A DNA stretch of 64,000 bases from Confluentibacter citreus (GTDB taxonomy: Bacteria > Bacteroidota > Bacteroidia > Flavobacteriales > Flavobacteriaceae), in NCBI RefSeq assembly GCF_002807055.1, contig NZ_NIXN01000001.1, positions 434,001 through 498,000 of the forward strand. The letters are read 5' to 3'. Under the pieces are notes generated by a model. It made no database searches, had not been told where the DNA came from, and worked only from the letters and a program-made list of their open reading frames with translations. Positions 1 through 8,398 of the stretch are shown here, one piece after another. Made by a program: the position numbers and the translations under genes. Within the stretch, counting starts at the first letter, position 1, and each line of letters opens with the position of its first letter.

Positions 1-2630
1 TTCAAAACATTCCTAATCTGCAAAGGGAATCTGGTGCTCCAGATGACATCTTTGATTTAAATGACTATTTTGATGATAATAACGGCACGGCTAATTTAAC
101 TTACAATCTGGAACTTAATACAAATCCAAATATATTGGCAAGTATTTCTAATAATATGCTGACTATAGCTTATCCATCTGAATTACAGACAGCAGACATC
201 ACCATACGCGCATCTGACTTAAATGGTTATTTTGTGGAAAATACTTTTACGGTAAGCATTATCAGTTCTTCATTAATCCTTGCCAGAGTCAATGCTGGTG
301 GTGTTACGGTTTCTGCTGCGGATGATGGTCCTAATTGGGAACAGAATAATACGGCAGGAGTAACATCAGGCTCCAGTTATTCGGTTAATACGGGAACCAT
401 TTACAATGGAGGATTATTAAATATAAACCGTCATATTTCCATTCCTGACTATATAGACGAATCAACTTACAATGCCATTTTTGCCTATGAACGCTATGAC
501 GTTGCTGCAAACCCTGAAATGGAATTCACATTCCCTTTAGTAAATGGTGAGTATCAGGTCAATTTGTATATGGGCAACAGTTTTGAAGGAACTTCAGAAA
601 TAGGTGATCGTATTTTTGATATTGAAATAGAAGGAGTGATCGTTGAAGACAACATGGATCTTATAGCTCGTTTTGGTCATCAGTCAGGCGGAATGGTCAC
701 CTTTCCTGTAGCAGTATCCGATGGTGTACTTAACATCAAGTTTTTACATCAAGTGGAAAACCCATTATTAAATGCCATAGAAATAATGGCTGCCTCTCCA
801 CAATATCCTTCTATAACGGTAAATCCCATAACAGACCAAGCAAACCTGATAGGAGATGTTATCAGTACTTTGGGAGTTTCAGCCTCTGGTGGAAACCCAA
901 ATAATAATTTCACATATGCCATTTCTGGTCAACCTCTAGGGATAGATATTGAACCAACCAATGGATTAATTTATGGAACCATCGACCCAACAGCCTGCAC
1001 TGGGGGCGAAAATAATGATGGTGTACATAGTGTGACCGTTACTGTAGAAAAAATTGGGGCGACTTCGGTCATCATAAATTTTAGCTGGATCGTTAATGAT
1101 CTGGGGTGGTTCGATAAAAATGAAAATGAAAATTATACGGCTCGTCATGAATGCTCCTTTGTACAGGCAGGTGATAAGTTTTATTTGCTTGGAGGTAGGG
1201 AAAACTCAAGAACACTAGATGTTTACAATTACACTTCAAATAGCTGGAACTCTCTTGTGGATTCAGCGCCTATGGAGTTTAATCATTTTCAGGCCACCGA
1301 ATACCAAGGGCTTATATGGGTGATAGGCGCTTTCAAAACCAACGCGTTCCCAAATGAAACTCCTGCTGATTTTATATGGGTCTTCGATCCAGTAGCCCAG
1401 CAATGGATTCAGGGTCCGGAAATACCTTCCGGTAGAAGAAGAGGTTCTGCAGGATTGGTTGTCCACAATGATAAGTTCTATATCGTTGGCGGCAATACCA
1501 TTGGCCATAACGGTGGTTATGTTCCTTGGTTCGACGAATACGATCCTGTTTCGGGCATCTGGACAACGTTAACCGATGCGCCAAGGTCTCGTGACCATTT
1601 TCATGCCGCTGTGATTGACAATAAACTTTACGCGGCATCAGGACGTCTCTCTGGTGGACCTGGTGGTACATTTGCACCAGTAATTGCGGAGGTCGATGTA
1701 TATAACTTTTCTACGAATAGTTGGAGTTCACTTCCTTCTGAACAAAATCTCCCCACGCCTAGGGCTGCTGCAATTGTAGCAAATTTTGAAAACAAACTTG
1801 TAATTGCAGGCGGAGAAGTTTCTACAAATGCAAATGCACTTGATATTACTGAAATATACGACCCTTTAAACCAATCTTGGTCCACTGGGGCAAGCCTCAT
1901 CCATCCAAGGCATGGCACACAGGGAATTGTTTCCGGAAACGGTATATTTGTAGTAGCTGGCTCCCCTGTTATGGGTGGCGGGAAGCAAAAGAACATGGAG
2001 TTTTATGGAAGTGATAGCCCATTGGGTCTACCCTTGGAAGCTAGTGAATTAATAGGCCCTAACGCAGTTGACTTTAGTGTACAAAATAACCAAGACATAA
2101 CATTGGACTTAGAAAACGGAAATACGGGAATCTTTATCCGTTCGATGGAGATAACTGGACCTGATGCTGATGATTTTGTTATCCAATCTGGAAATTTAAA
2201 CAATGTGCTCTTAAAATCTAATTCCTCCAAAATAATCTCTGTTCAATTTATTGGTTCTGGCGTACAAAAAAATGCCTCACTAACCATTAACTACGGTGCC
2301 GCTGCTTCAATAGATATTCCACTAAGTTATGATTCTACATTATCATCGAAAGATAAGGGAGATAAAACCTCTAATGCATTTAATATATATCCCAATCCAT
2401 CAAGTGAATATGTTTATGTTGAAATAAAATCTTCATCTATTGATGTTACGGATTTCATGCTGTTTGACATCACGGGTAGATTGATTAAAAAAATAAAAAA
2501 CAACAATCCGGAACAGTCAACATTTAGAACCCAAATAGATGTTAGAGGTTTGCAGTCGGGACTATATAATTTGTATTTACTTTCTAAAGGAAGTGCTATT
2601 CATAAAGCAAGATTGGTAATAAACAACTAA
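1..2630 (+). CDS. Secreted malectin/Kelch-repeat protein with type IX sorting signal (5' end outside window)
   Basis: The reading frame is open from base 3, so the true start lies upstream of the window; the TTG at 135 is not needed as a start. Visible domains in order are the end of a cadherin/Ig-like fold, a malectin-like sugar-binding domain (from about base 285 to 800), a putative Ig domain of the PIG type (about 810-1080), five or more Kelch blades with GG motifs such as FYLLGGREN and LYAASGRLSGG (about 1140-2010), a linker Ig-like domain, and a C-terminal NIYPNPSS...YVYVEI type A sorting domain ending in LVINN. Family knowledge says such C-termini direct export through the type IX secretion system and anchoring at the cell surface. 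The binding partner is unknown; carbohydrate or adhesion is the likely role. The tandem in-frame rho-independent terminator at 2677 ends it. Confidence 0.85.
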   Translation, partial: QNIPNLQRESGAPDDIFDLNDYFDDNNGTANLTYNLELNTNPNILASISNNMLTIAYPSELQTADITIRASDLNGYFVENTFTVSIISSSLILARVNAGGVTVSAADDGPNWEQNNTAGVTSGSSYSVNTGTIYNGGLLNINRHISIPDYIDESTYNAIFAYERYDVAANPEMEFTFPLVNGEYQVNLYMGNSFEGTSEIGDRIFDIEIEGVIVEDNMDLIARFGHQSGGMVTFPVAVSDGVLNIKFLHQVENPLLNAIEIMAASPQYPSITVNPITDQANLIGDVISTLGVSASGGNPNNNFTYAISGQPLGIDIEPTNGLIYGTIDPTACTGGENNDGVHSVTVTVEKIGATSVIINFSWIVNDLGWFDKNENENYTARHECSFVQAGDKFYLLGGRENSRTLDVYNYTSNSWNSLVDSAPMEFNHFQATEYQGLIWVIGAFKTNAFPNETPADFIWVFDPVAQQWIQGPEIPSGRRRGSAGLVVHNDKFYIVGGNTIGHNGGYVPWFDEYDPVSGIWTTLTDAPRSRDHFHAAVIDNKLYAASGRLSGGPGGTFAPVIAEVDVYNFSTNSWSSLPSEQNLPTPRAAAIVANFENKLVIAGGEVSTNANALDITEIYDPLNQSWSTGASLIHPRHGTQGIVSGNGIFVVAGSPVMGGGKQKNMEFYGSDSPLGLPLEASELIGPNAVDFSVQNNQDITLDLENGNTGIFIRSMEITGPDADDFVIQSGNLNNVLLKSNSSKIISVQFIGSGVQKNASLTINYGAAASIDIPLSYDSTLSSKDKGDKTSNAFNIYPNPSSEYVYVEIKSSSIDVTDFMLFDITGRLIKKIKNNNPEQSTFRTQIDVRGLQSGLYNLYLLSKGSAIHKARLVINN

Positions 2631-2676
2631 TACTATTTAATAATTGCTAGTATAAATATTGTTTTTTGAAATAAAA

Positions 2677-2704
2677 AAGCCTCGCATTTCTGCGAGGCTT
2701 TACC
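2677..2704 (+). terminator. Rho-independent terminator after the Kelch gene
   Basis: A perfect 10-bp stem AAGCCTCGCA / TGCGAGGCTT with a TTTC loop is followed by TTTACCTTTT. The reverse strand also ends in a T run (AAAAAAG read backwards), so it can act in both directions. Before the element inserted, this hairpin would have followed the tRNA gene now at 37712. Confidence 0.85.
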
Positions 2705-2714
2705 TTTTATGACT

Positions 2715-2727
2715 GTGGTCCCACCTG
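2715..2727. repeat. Left attachment site core of the integrated element
   Basis: GTGGTCCCACCTG is identical to the 3' end of the tRNA gene at 37711-37723 in the same orientation. Only these 13 bases match, as expected for a target-site core left at the far end of an element that integrated into a tRNA 3' end. The integrase gene begins 168 bp inside this site. Confidence 0.85.
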
Positions 2728-2781
2728 AACCTTTTTTTACTTTAATGTATGTTATACTATTTTAATATAAATTACATTTAA

Positions 2782-2800
2782 ACCCTTTGTTTATAAGGGT
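2782..2800. promoter_or_regulatory. Small inverted repeat between left end and integrase gene
   Basis: ACCCTT (2782-2787) and AAGGGT (2795-2800) form 6-bp arms around a 7-bp spacer. The location between the left core and the integrase start suits an excision-factor or regulator site, but the sequence is short and could be chance. Confidence 0.25.
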
Positions 2801-2825
2801 AAATAGATTATTAAAATAATTTGAG

Positions 2826-2833
2826 TATATTTG
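2826..2833 (+). promoter_or_regulatory. Possible -7 promoter element of the integrase gene
   Basis: TATATTTG fits the Bacteroidota TAnnTTTG consensus and sits 63 bp before the integrase ATG. No convincing -33 TTG partner is visible at the usual distance. Confidence 0.35.
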
Positions 2834-2856
2834 AAATCCATACATATAAACAAAAT

Positions 2857-2876
2857 GTTGTCCCCTATGTTGTCTC
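2857..2876. repeat. Paired arm-type repeats, left end
   Basis: GTTGTCCC (2857-2864) and GTTGTCTC (2869-2876) are two direct 8-bp units starting 12 bp apart. The same pair with the same 12-bp spacing lies near the right end at 37633-37654. Paired repeats inside both ends are what arm-type integrase binding sites look like. Confidence 0.55.
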
Positions 2877-2895
2877 TTTTTAATGGTTTTATAAT

Positions 2896-4194
2896 ATGAA
2901 TACAATACAATCAACATCCGGCACGGTTACATTTAGACTTAAAGAAACCAATGCTCTAAAGGAAACACCAATACTATTCGATTATAGTTACGGTAGAGGT
3001 AATAGATTAAAATATTCAACAGGTTATAAAACTTTAGTTAAAAATTGGGATCCAAAAAACCAAAAGATACGATCTATTTCAACTATTAGCAATAGGGAAG
3101 AAATCAATAAACGATTATTAAAGATAAAATCTGATTTTGTAGACGCTGTAACAAAAATGGATGAAGAAGACAAAAGCAACAAAGAGGCTCTTAAATCGAT
3201 ATTTGATCAAATTATGGGGCGTAAGACTGGTGCTCCCACAAATAATATCAAATTCATTAAATATGGGGATGATTTCGTTGAAGCTAATGAGAAGAATTCA
3301 ATTACCACAGCTAGCATGAAATTAAGCCCAGGCACGGTCAGGTCCTACAAACAAACTATGAAACAAATAAAAAAGTTTAATAAAGAAAATAATTATCAAC
3401 TAGATTTTGATAAAATTGATATGACATTCTACTACGCTTTTGTAAGTTTTTTGGAAAAAGAAGGCTTTTCTTTAAACACTATTGGAAAACACATAAAAAA
3501 CGTCATAGCATTACTAAATAGGGCGACCGAAGATGGTATTAATACAAATTTAAAATATAAGCATCGAGATTTTAAACGGGTCTCCGAAAAAACAACATCA
3601 ATTTACCTAACGGCTAAAGAAATAGATGAATTATACAAACTAGATTTATCCCACAATAAAGAATGGGAAAGAGCTCGAGATATTTTTCTAATTGGATACT
3701 ACACTGGTCAACGGGTTTCTGATTATAATGGATTAAACAATAATCACATTAAAATATTCGATGGGAAAGAAGTATTTGAAATCTTTCAAAAGAAAACAAA
3801 AAAAACAGTATTTATTCCCATTCACCATAGAATAAAAGAAATCATGACGTTGCGATATAATGGGAATCTCCCCAAAAAACTATCCGACCAACATATTAAC
3901 GAATACATTAAGAAAATTGGCAGAAAAGCAAAAATTAAAGAAAATGTTATGACAAAAATAACTATTGGGGGAGCCATAAAAGAGGAAACCATTCCTAAGC
4001 ATAAATTAATTGGCACACATACAGCAAGACGTTCATTCTGCACAAATGCTTACCTCTCTAAAATGCCCGTAATAGACATTATGTCTTTAAGTGGTCACAC
4101 CACAGAAAAAGAATTTTACAACTACATAAAAGTAACACCGCAAGAAAGAGCCATAAAAATTGCTGATTCTACTTTTTTTAATTCTCAAATATAA
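2896..4194 (+). CDS. Tyrosine recombinase (integrase) of the Bacteroidota element type
   Basis: A 432-residue site-specific recombinase that would integrate and excise the element at the tRNA. The N-terminal third is an arm-binding domain (TVTFRLKE... YSTGYKTLVKNWDPK), then a SAM-like core-binding domain around residues 130-225. The catalytic domain shows Arg in GYYTGQRVSDY, His-x-x-Arg in GTHTARRSF, His in LSGHTTEKEF and the Tyr nucleophile in FYNYIKVT. Length and all catalytic residues are normal, so the enzyme looks active. It is the first gene inside the left core site, reading inward, the usual position for an element integrase. Confidence 0.95.
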   Translation: MNTIQSTSGTVTFRLKETNALKETPILFDYSYGRGNRLKYSTGYKTLVKNWDPKNQKIRSISTISNREEINKRLLKIKSDFVDAVTKMDEEDKSNKEALKSIFDQIMGRKTGAPTNNIKFIKYGDDFVEANEKNSITTASMKLSPGTVRSYKQTMKQIKKFNKENNYQLDFDKIDMTFYYAFVSFLEKEGFSLNTIGKHIKNVIALLNRATEDGINTNLKYKHRDFKRVSEKTTSIYLTAKEIDELYKLDLSHNKEWERARDIFLIGYYTGQRVSDYNGLNNNHIKIFDGKEVFEIFQKKTKKTVFIPIHHRIKEIMTLRYNGNLPKKLSDQHINEYIKKIGRKAKIKENVMTKITIGGAIKEETIPKHKLIGTHTARRSFCTNAYLSKMPVIDIMSLSGHTTEKEFYNYIKVTPQERAIKIADSTFFNSQI

Positions 4195-4204
4195 ATTAAT
4201 TGAT

Positions 4205-4972
4205 ATGATGTATAAAGATGCCTTTGCAATAGATACAGTACACTACATCGATAGAAAAGCAGAAAATAATAATAATTCAGAAAAATACAAGTTAAAAAAC
4301 TTCGATTATTATGCTCCAAAATTAGTTGAAGACTTTTATTTAAAATATTTTATAAGAGAAGCCCTCTTTGAATTACACATCTCAAAACTAAAAGATTTTT
4401 TACAATATCACTATGATTATTGTGAATTACCTGATGTTTACTTTTTCACTTTGGAAAATGAAGTTTTAATTAAAATTTCTGAAATTATTGAAACGGCTTG
4501 CTTTTCAATTGGCGGAGGCTATTATAAAGAAGTAAAATTAGAAGATGGTTTTATTGAAACCGAAGACACCATACTAAATCCTTTGTATGAATATACAAAC
4601 ATGCTTCATCTTACTGCCATAAAAAATCTTCAATTTACCTTGAAGAAAAAGGCTGACATCATTGAAAGTTTTTTAAGCCAGTTCAAAGATACTCAAGAAA
4701 GTGAACCTTTAAAATGGATTGCAGGGCCATCTCAGTTGGCATTTATTATCAGTGAGTTGATAAACAAAGGATATATGACGGCTGATAAAAAAAGTGGAGA
4801 CATAAATTATTCTAAATTGTCAAAAGATATAGCTAAAGCCTTTTGCATTAAGGAAAGTAATTCTACAAAATCTTTAGAAATTTATCTTAGTCCCAATAAT
4901 AAAAAACATAAAACCACAAAAGAAAGGTTTGAAAAAAGCAACTTCTATTTACCTGATTCAAAATTTACCTAA
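4205..4972 (+). CDS. RteC-like protein, hypothetical
   Basis: 255 residues if started at the first of two adjacent ATGs at 4205; a longer frame reaches back into the integrase gene but is unlikely. It follows the integrase by 10 bp. The C-terminal third (LKWIAGPSQLAFIISELIN followed by a Lys-rich end with KTTKERFEKS) resembles the C-terminal domain of RteC-family proteins, which control excision of Bacteroides conjugative elements. The N-terminal two thirds are helical and unrecognised. The RteC assignment is a weak pattern match; position next to integrase agrees with it. Confidence 0.55.
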   Translation: MMYKDAFAIDTVHYIDRKAENNNNSEKYKLKNFDYYAPKLVEDFYLKYFIREALFELHISKLKDFLQYHYDYCELPDVYFFTLENEVLIKISEIIETACFSIGGGYYKEVKLEDGFIETEDTILNPLYEYTNMLHLTAIKNLQFTLKKKADIIESFLSQFKDTQESEPLKWIAGPSQLAFIISELINKGYMTADKKSGDINYSKLSKDIAKAFCIKESNSTKSLEIYLSPNNKKHKTTKERFEKSNFYLPDSKFT

Positions 4973-5071
4973 TCCATACTTTCGTAGTATATAAACTGGC
5001 ATATACCCAAAAATTCCTATTTCACATATCTAAAAAATATATTTGTTTCCAGAAACTTCAAATAAGTTAAC

Positions 5072-5359
5072 ATGGATTCAAAGCCAATATACATATATCC
5101 AATAAGCCCAGAAGAGCTTACCAATAATTTCTTAAACGGAGTTGACAAAAGATTAAATATCTTTTATAGTAAATACCAACCAGCTAAAAAAGAGGATGAC
5201 GAACTTCTCTCCGTTGAGGAAACTCTTCAATTCCTTAAATGTTCCAAACAAGCCTTATGGAATTGGAGAAGGAACGGTGTCCTTCCTTCTTACCGACTTG
5301 GAAACCGCGTATATTACAAAAAAAGCGATATCTACGCTAAACTTGTTAAACAAGAATAG
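5072..5359 (+). CDS. Excisionase-type helix-turn-helix protein
   Basis: 95 residues. The C-terminal half is a MerR-like/HTH_17 fold: LLSVEETLQFLKCSKQALWN, then a wing with GVLPSYRLGNRVYYKKSDI. Proteins of this class in Bacteroidota elements bind DNA as excisionases or as regulators of the replication module. The next gene starts 3 bp after its stop, so the two are cotranscribed. A second protein of the same layout is encoded at 7198-7482. Confidence 0.75.
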   Translation: MDSKPIYIYPISPEELTNNFLNGVDKRLNIFYSKYQPAKKEDDELLSVEETLQFLKCSKQALWNWRRNGVLPSYRLGNRVYYKKSDIYAKLVKQE

Positions 5360-5362
5360 TAT

Positions 5363-6022
5363 ATGGTTGGTTTTATATTCTTACATAGAGACTTTTTAGA
5401 ATGGGAATGGTACCAAAATTCTGAGGTCAGTCGTCTGTTTATTCATTTATTGCTTAAAGCAAACTTTACCGATAAAAAATGGCAAGGTATAAATGTAGAA
5501 CGGGGGCAACTAATTACTTCTTCAAATCACTTAGCAACAGATTTGAATCTATCTGTTCAAAAAATTAGAACTGCTTTAAAAAAACTTGAATCCAGAGGTT
5601 ACATAACACGTAAAACAACAAACAAATTTACTCTAATAACCATAGTTAATTATAGCATTAGGCAGACCATAAGCTCACTATCTAACAAACAAAATACAAC
5701 TCAAAGAACAAACCCTCAACTTTCAAATAACAAACAATCAACAACAACTAAAGAAAGTAATAAAGAAAATAAATTTAATAAAGAAAAAATAGAGCTGCGT
5801 AGAGAAAATTTCAAAAAACAAGTTTTTGAACACTCACATTACTCTAATAAAATTTTAATTGATTTTTTTAATTACTGGAGCGAATTTAATACTGCAAAAA
5901 CAAAAATGAAATTTGAAGGCCAAGGCGATTATTTTGAAATCGAGAAGCGATTAAAAAAATGGGCGGCAAATGAAAAGCCTTTGTTGACAAATACAAAATT
6001 TAAAAACAATAGGTATGAATAA
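5363..6022 (+). CDS. DnaD/replisome-organiser-like replication protein
   Basis: 219 residues. The N-terminus (FIFLHRDFLEWEWYQNSEV, then RGQLITSSNHLATDLNLSV and a winged helix ending KLESRGYITRK) is the pattern of phage and plasmid replication initiators with a DnaD-like N-terminal domain. A low-complexity Gln/Asn/Thr/Ser linker (about residues 110-145) follows, then a short basic C-terminal domain with YWSEFN and KFEGQGDYFEIEKRLKKW. It overlaps the downstream ATPase gene by 8 bp, the classic initiator plus helicase-loader arrangement. Confidence 0.65.
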   Translation: MVGFIFLHRDFLEWEWYQNSEVSRLFIHLLLKANFTDKKWQGINVERGQLITSSNHLATDLNLSVQKIRTALKKLESRGYITRKTTNKFTLITIVNYSIRQTISSLSNKQNTTQRTNPQLSNNKQSTTTKESNKENKFNKEKIELRRENFKKQVFEHSHYSNKILIDFFNYWSEFNTAKTKMKFEGQGDYFEIEKRLKKWAANEKPLLTNTKFKNNRYE

Positions 6023-6689
6023 TAAAAACAAACCCAAAGAGCTGTGGGATTATGCTACGGTAAAAAAAATATTGTTAGAAAATCTAAAGAATATCACTCA
6101 AAAAGACTTTATAGAAAATGATAATAATTTCCAAAAATTAGATACTATTATTCTCTATCTGATCAAAAATGAACGGTTTTATGAATCCCCAATTCTAAGG
6201 CTGAAAAATCAATCAATTCCAGATTTTAATAAGGGGTTGCTTTTTATTGGTGGTGTTGGTACAGGAAAATCCTCTTTTTTAAAGGCCATGTCTAAAACTT
6301 TAGAACCTATTCATTTTTTAAGAACAACATACCATTTGTCCTCAGACTTAGTAAAAGAATATGAAGGAATATTGAATCCTTTAAACATGAAAGAGTTTAA
6401 TAATAAATACTGCAATGGGCGCCGCATTTTTGATGACCTTTTAAAAGAAAAAATAGCATCAAATTTTGGAAAAACAAATTTAATAAAAGAATTAATTGCA
6501 AATAGGTCTGAAAATAATAGAGTCACGTTTGCTGCAATGAATTATCACAACCAGTTTCCTGGCAATATTGAAATAGCATTAAACCAAATTGGCGATTATT
6601 ATGATGATTTTATATATGACCGCTTTTTTGACATGTTTAATATTGTAGAATTTGGCGGTAAAAGCATGCGAGGTAAAAGGTTAAATTAA
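6015..6689 (+). CDS. P-loop ATPase, probable DnaC-like helicase loader
   Basis: 224 residues. The Walker A is GGVGTGKSSF (about residues 77-86). The Walker B region is less clear, with RIFDDLLKEK as a candidate. The end, DRFFDMFNIVEFGGKSMR, resembles the sensor/Arg-finger end of DnaC-type proteins. Its start overlaps the DnaD-like gene, so the pair forms a replication module. A general AAA ATPase role cannot be excluded. Confidence 0.6.
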   Translation: MNNKNKPKELWDYATVKKILLENLKNITQKDFIENDNNFQKLDTIILYLIKNERFYESPILRLKNQSIPDFNKGLLFIGGVGTGKSSFLKAMSKTLEPIHFLRTTYHLSSDLVKEYEGILNPLNMKEFNNKYCNGRRIFDDLLKEKIASNFGKTNLIKELIANRSENNRVTFAAMNYHNQFPGNIEIALNQIGDYYDDFIYDRFFDMFNIVEFGGKSMRGKRLN

Positions 6690-6722
6690 ACTTTATTTAA
6701 CGGATTAAAACACAAAATAATC

Positions 6723-7157
6723 ATGAATAGCGCAAAAAACTGCAAATATTGTCAAGAAACCTTCACACCAAGAAGGCGTAACCACCTTTACTGCACCACA
6801 AGTTGTAAAACTATGGCAAGCTATAAAAGAAACAACTACAAATATATTGCAGGGCATTACCAAAAGCAGAAATTAACCAAGCTCGAAGCAGAAATCATTC
6901 CTGTCTCAACAGAGGTAAAGACTTCCGTTCAAACTTTAGAAGACCGAGTTGAAAAAATGAGCAAAGTTAATGTTCCCTCTATAACAAATGCAGCACTTGG
7001 TTCATTAGCAGCAAGCACGGCTATTAATGGCGCAAAACGATTATTTGCACCTAATAGCTTGCCTGCTACTAAAGGAGATATTGATAAATTAAAAAATGAT
7101 ATTAATGAGTTAAAACAATTAATAAATAATAATAAAAGTGGGTTTGGTGTTTATTGA
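6723..7157 (+). CDS. Small zinc-finger protein, hypothetical
   Basis: 144 residues. The N-terminus holds a CxxC...CxxxC zinc site: NCKYCQETFTPRRR then YCTTSCKTMA. The rest has a hydrophobic Ala-rich stretch (ITNAALGSLAASTAIN) and a C-terminal coiled coil (GDIDKLKNDINELKQLI). It lies 33 bp after the ATPase gene on the same strand. Proteins of this kind occur in Bacteroidota mobile elements without known function. Confidence 0.55.
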   Translation: MNSAKNCKYCQETFTPRRRNHLYCTTSCKTMASYKRNNYKYIAGHYQKQKLTKLEAEIIPVSTEVKTSVQTLEDRVEKMSKVNVPSITNAALGSLAASTAINGAKRLFAPNSLPATKGDIDKLKNDINELKQLINNNKSGFGVY

Positions 7158-7197
7158 ATTATTTTTAAATACACATTAATAATTAATATACCATATC

Positions 7198-7482
7198 ATG
7201 AAAACAATTTTATTGCATAACATTACACCAGATGAATTGAAAAATATGATAATCGCCGATTTAAAATCTGAAATAGAAACTTTACTCCTAAAAGCTAATG
7301 ATACTCAAAATTATTCTGTTCAAAAAGCTTCTAAATTATTAGGCTGCTCAGAGCTAACCATCTACAATTACATTAAAAAAGGGTTACTTCCCGCTTTTAA
7401 AATAGGTAGACATTATATAATTAAAAAGATAGATATAGATAACGCCTTGAAAGAAGTAAAATCGTTGAAATATAGGAGGTGA
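7198..7482 (+). CDS. Excisionase-type helix-turn-helix protein (second copy of the type)
   Basis: 94 residues with YSVQKASKLLGCSELTIYN and a wing GLLPAFKIGRHYIIKKIDID, an HTH_17/MerR-like fold. Layout matches the protein at 5072-5359: an N-terminal acidic helix and a C-terminal HTH. This is the last plus-strand gene of the mobility block; the minus-strand defence block converges on it with only 5 bp between stops. Confidence 0.7.
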   Translation: MKTILLHNITPDELKNMIIADLKSEIETLLLKANDTQNYSVQKASKLLGCSELTIYNYIKKGLLPAFKIGRHYIIKKIDIDNALKEVKSLKYRR

Positions 7483-7487
7483 TTAAA

Positions 7488-7880
7488 TTATGCTAGTTTT
7501 ATTCTTGGGTCTATTAAACAATTATTTTCTAGCATTGTAATGTCATTGTGAAATACCACCACCACGCGGTTTTGTTCTAAGATATTCATCAATTGATTGG
7601 CTAATTTTAAGACAGTAACTTTAAACACCAATTCTGACAATGGAAATTTAGGGTAATTAATAAAGTCAAACTTTAAAGAAGGTTCGACTTGACCACTTAA
7701 AACAATATCACACTCTGAAATGGCGGCACTTAAATAAATTTTTTCAAATTCAATAAACTGATTTTGAATTGCCTGAAGTTTATAAACAACATCATTTTTA
7801 TTCCATTGGTTTTCAGTATAGCGCCTTTGCAAACCAATAGTTACTGTGGCTGTATATTTTTCTGAATTAATTATTTTCAT
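7488..7880 (-). CDS. Hypothetical protein, last gene of block A
   Basis: 130 residues from the ATG at 7880; a GTG at 7892 would add four residues and overlap the upstream stop. No family is recognised. The sequence is a mixed alpha/beta small domain (ATVTIGLQRRYTENQW, RVVVVFHNDITMLENN). It lies directly after the 158-residue gene and the SF2-like ATPase gene, so it is probably the last gene of that operon and part of the same function. Confidence 0.55.
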   Translation of the reverse strand: MKIINSEKYTATVTIGLQRRYTENQWNKNDVVYKLQAIQNQFIEFEKIYLSAAISECDIVLSGQVEPSLKFDFINYPKFPLSELVFKVTVLKLANQLMNILEQNRVVVVFHNDITMLENNCLIDPRIKLA

Positions 7881-7885
7881 AACCC

Positions 7886-8362
7886 TTAACACCTCTTTAA
7901 TTCATCGCACTCTTCCTTTGTTAAAAAAGCATTACACACACCTAAATCTGATAAAACATTATTCTCTATCTGCAATAAAACACCAAATTCACTTTCATAG
8001 ACCACATCATAATATTCTGTTATCCTCTTGCCATAGGTATGCCGTTTTTTATATTCATATTTAAAAGCTTTAATAGTGCTTCCAAAACTACAACCTATAC
8101 ATTTACTTAATCTTGGTTTGGCTTTTTCTAAGAGTATAATTTCTACTCCCTCTTCTTCTAAAGATTTAAATTGAGATCTTAACTGACCGATAAAATCTTG
8201 AGATGATTCTAATTGTATAATGTCATAATCCTTAAAAAGCTTTGTAACAGCTTCTAAATTAACACTTCGTAAAGCATTGTCTAATTCCTTTAAAAATTTC
8301 CGAGTGTTAATTTCATTAAAATAGGTCTTTATAGATTTTGGATTTCCAATTTGTGTAATCAT
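7886..8362 (-). CDS. Hypothetical protein downstream of SF2-like ATPase
   Basis: 158 residues, no family recognised. It has a helical N-terminus (KFLKELDNALRSVNLEAVTK) and a Cys-containing beta region (LSKCIGCSFGSTIKAFKYEY, then LGVCNAFLTKEECDELKRC). The CxxC with later Cys residues may bind metal. It begins 36 bp after the ATPase gene and is followed at once by another small gene, suggesting a three-gene unit. Confidence 0.55.
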   Translation of the reverse strand: MITQIGNPKSIKTYFNEINTRKFLKELDNALRSVNLEAVTKLFKDYDIIQLESSQDFIGQLRSQFKSLEEEGVEIILLEKAKPRLSKCIGCSFGSTIKAFKYEYKKRHTYGKRITEYYDVVYESEFGVLLQIENNVLSDLGVCNAFLTKEECDELKRC

Positions 8363-8398
8363 CTAGTATAATATTAAGGGTTAAATAAAAACTTCCAT

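Noticed and set aside
1263-1996. Several minus-strand open frames under the Kelch gene
   Set aside because: They overlap the conserved blades, have no domain content and no upstream signals.
2896-7482. Conjugative element reading of the mobility block
   Set aside because: An RteC-like gene hints at it, but no relaxase, coupling protein or tra genes are visible, so I describe it only as an integrative element.
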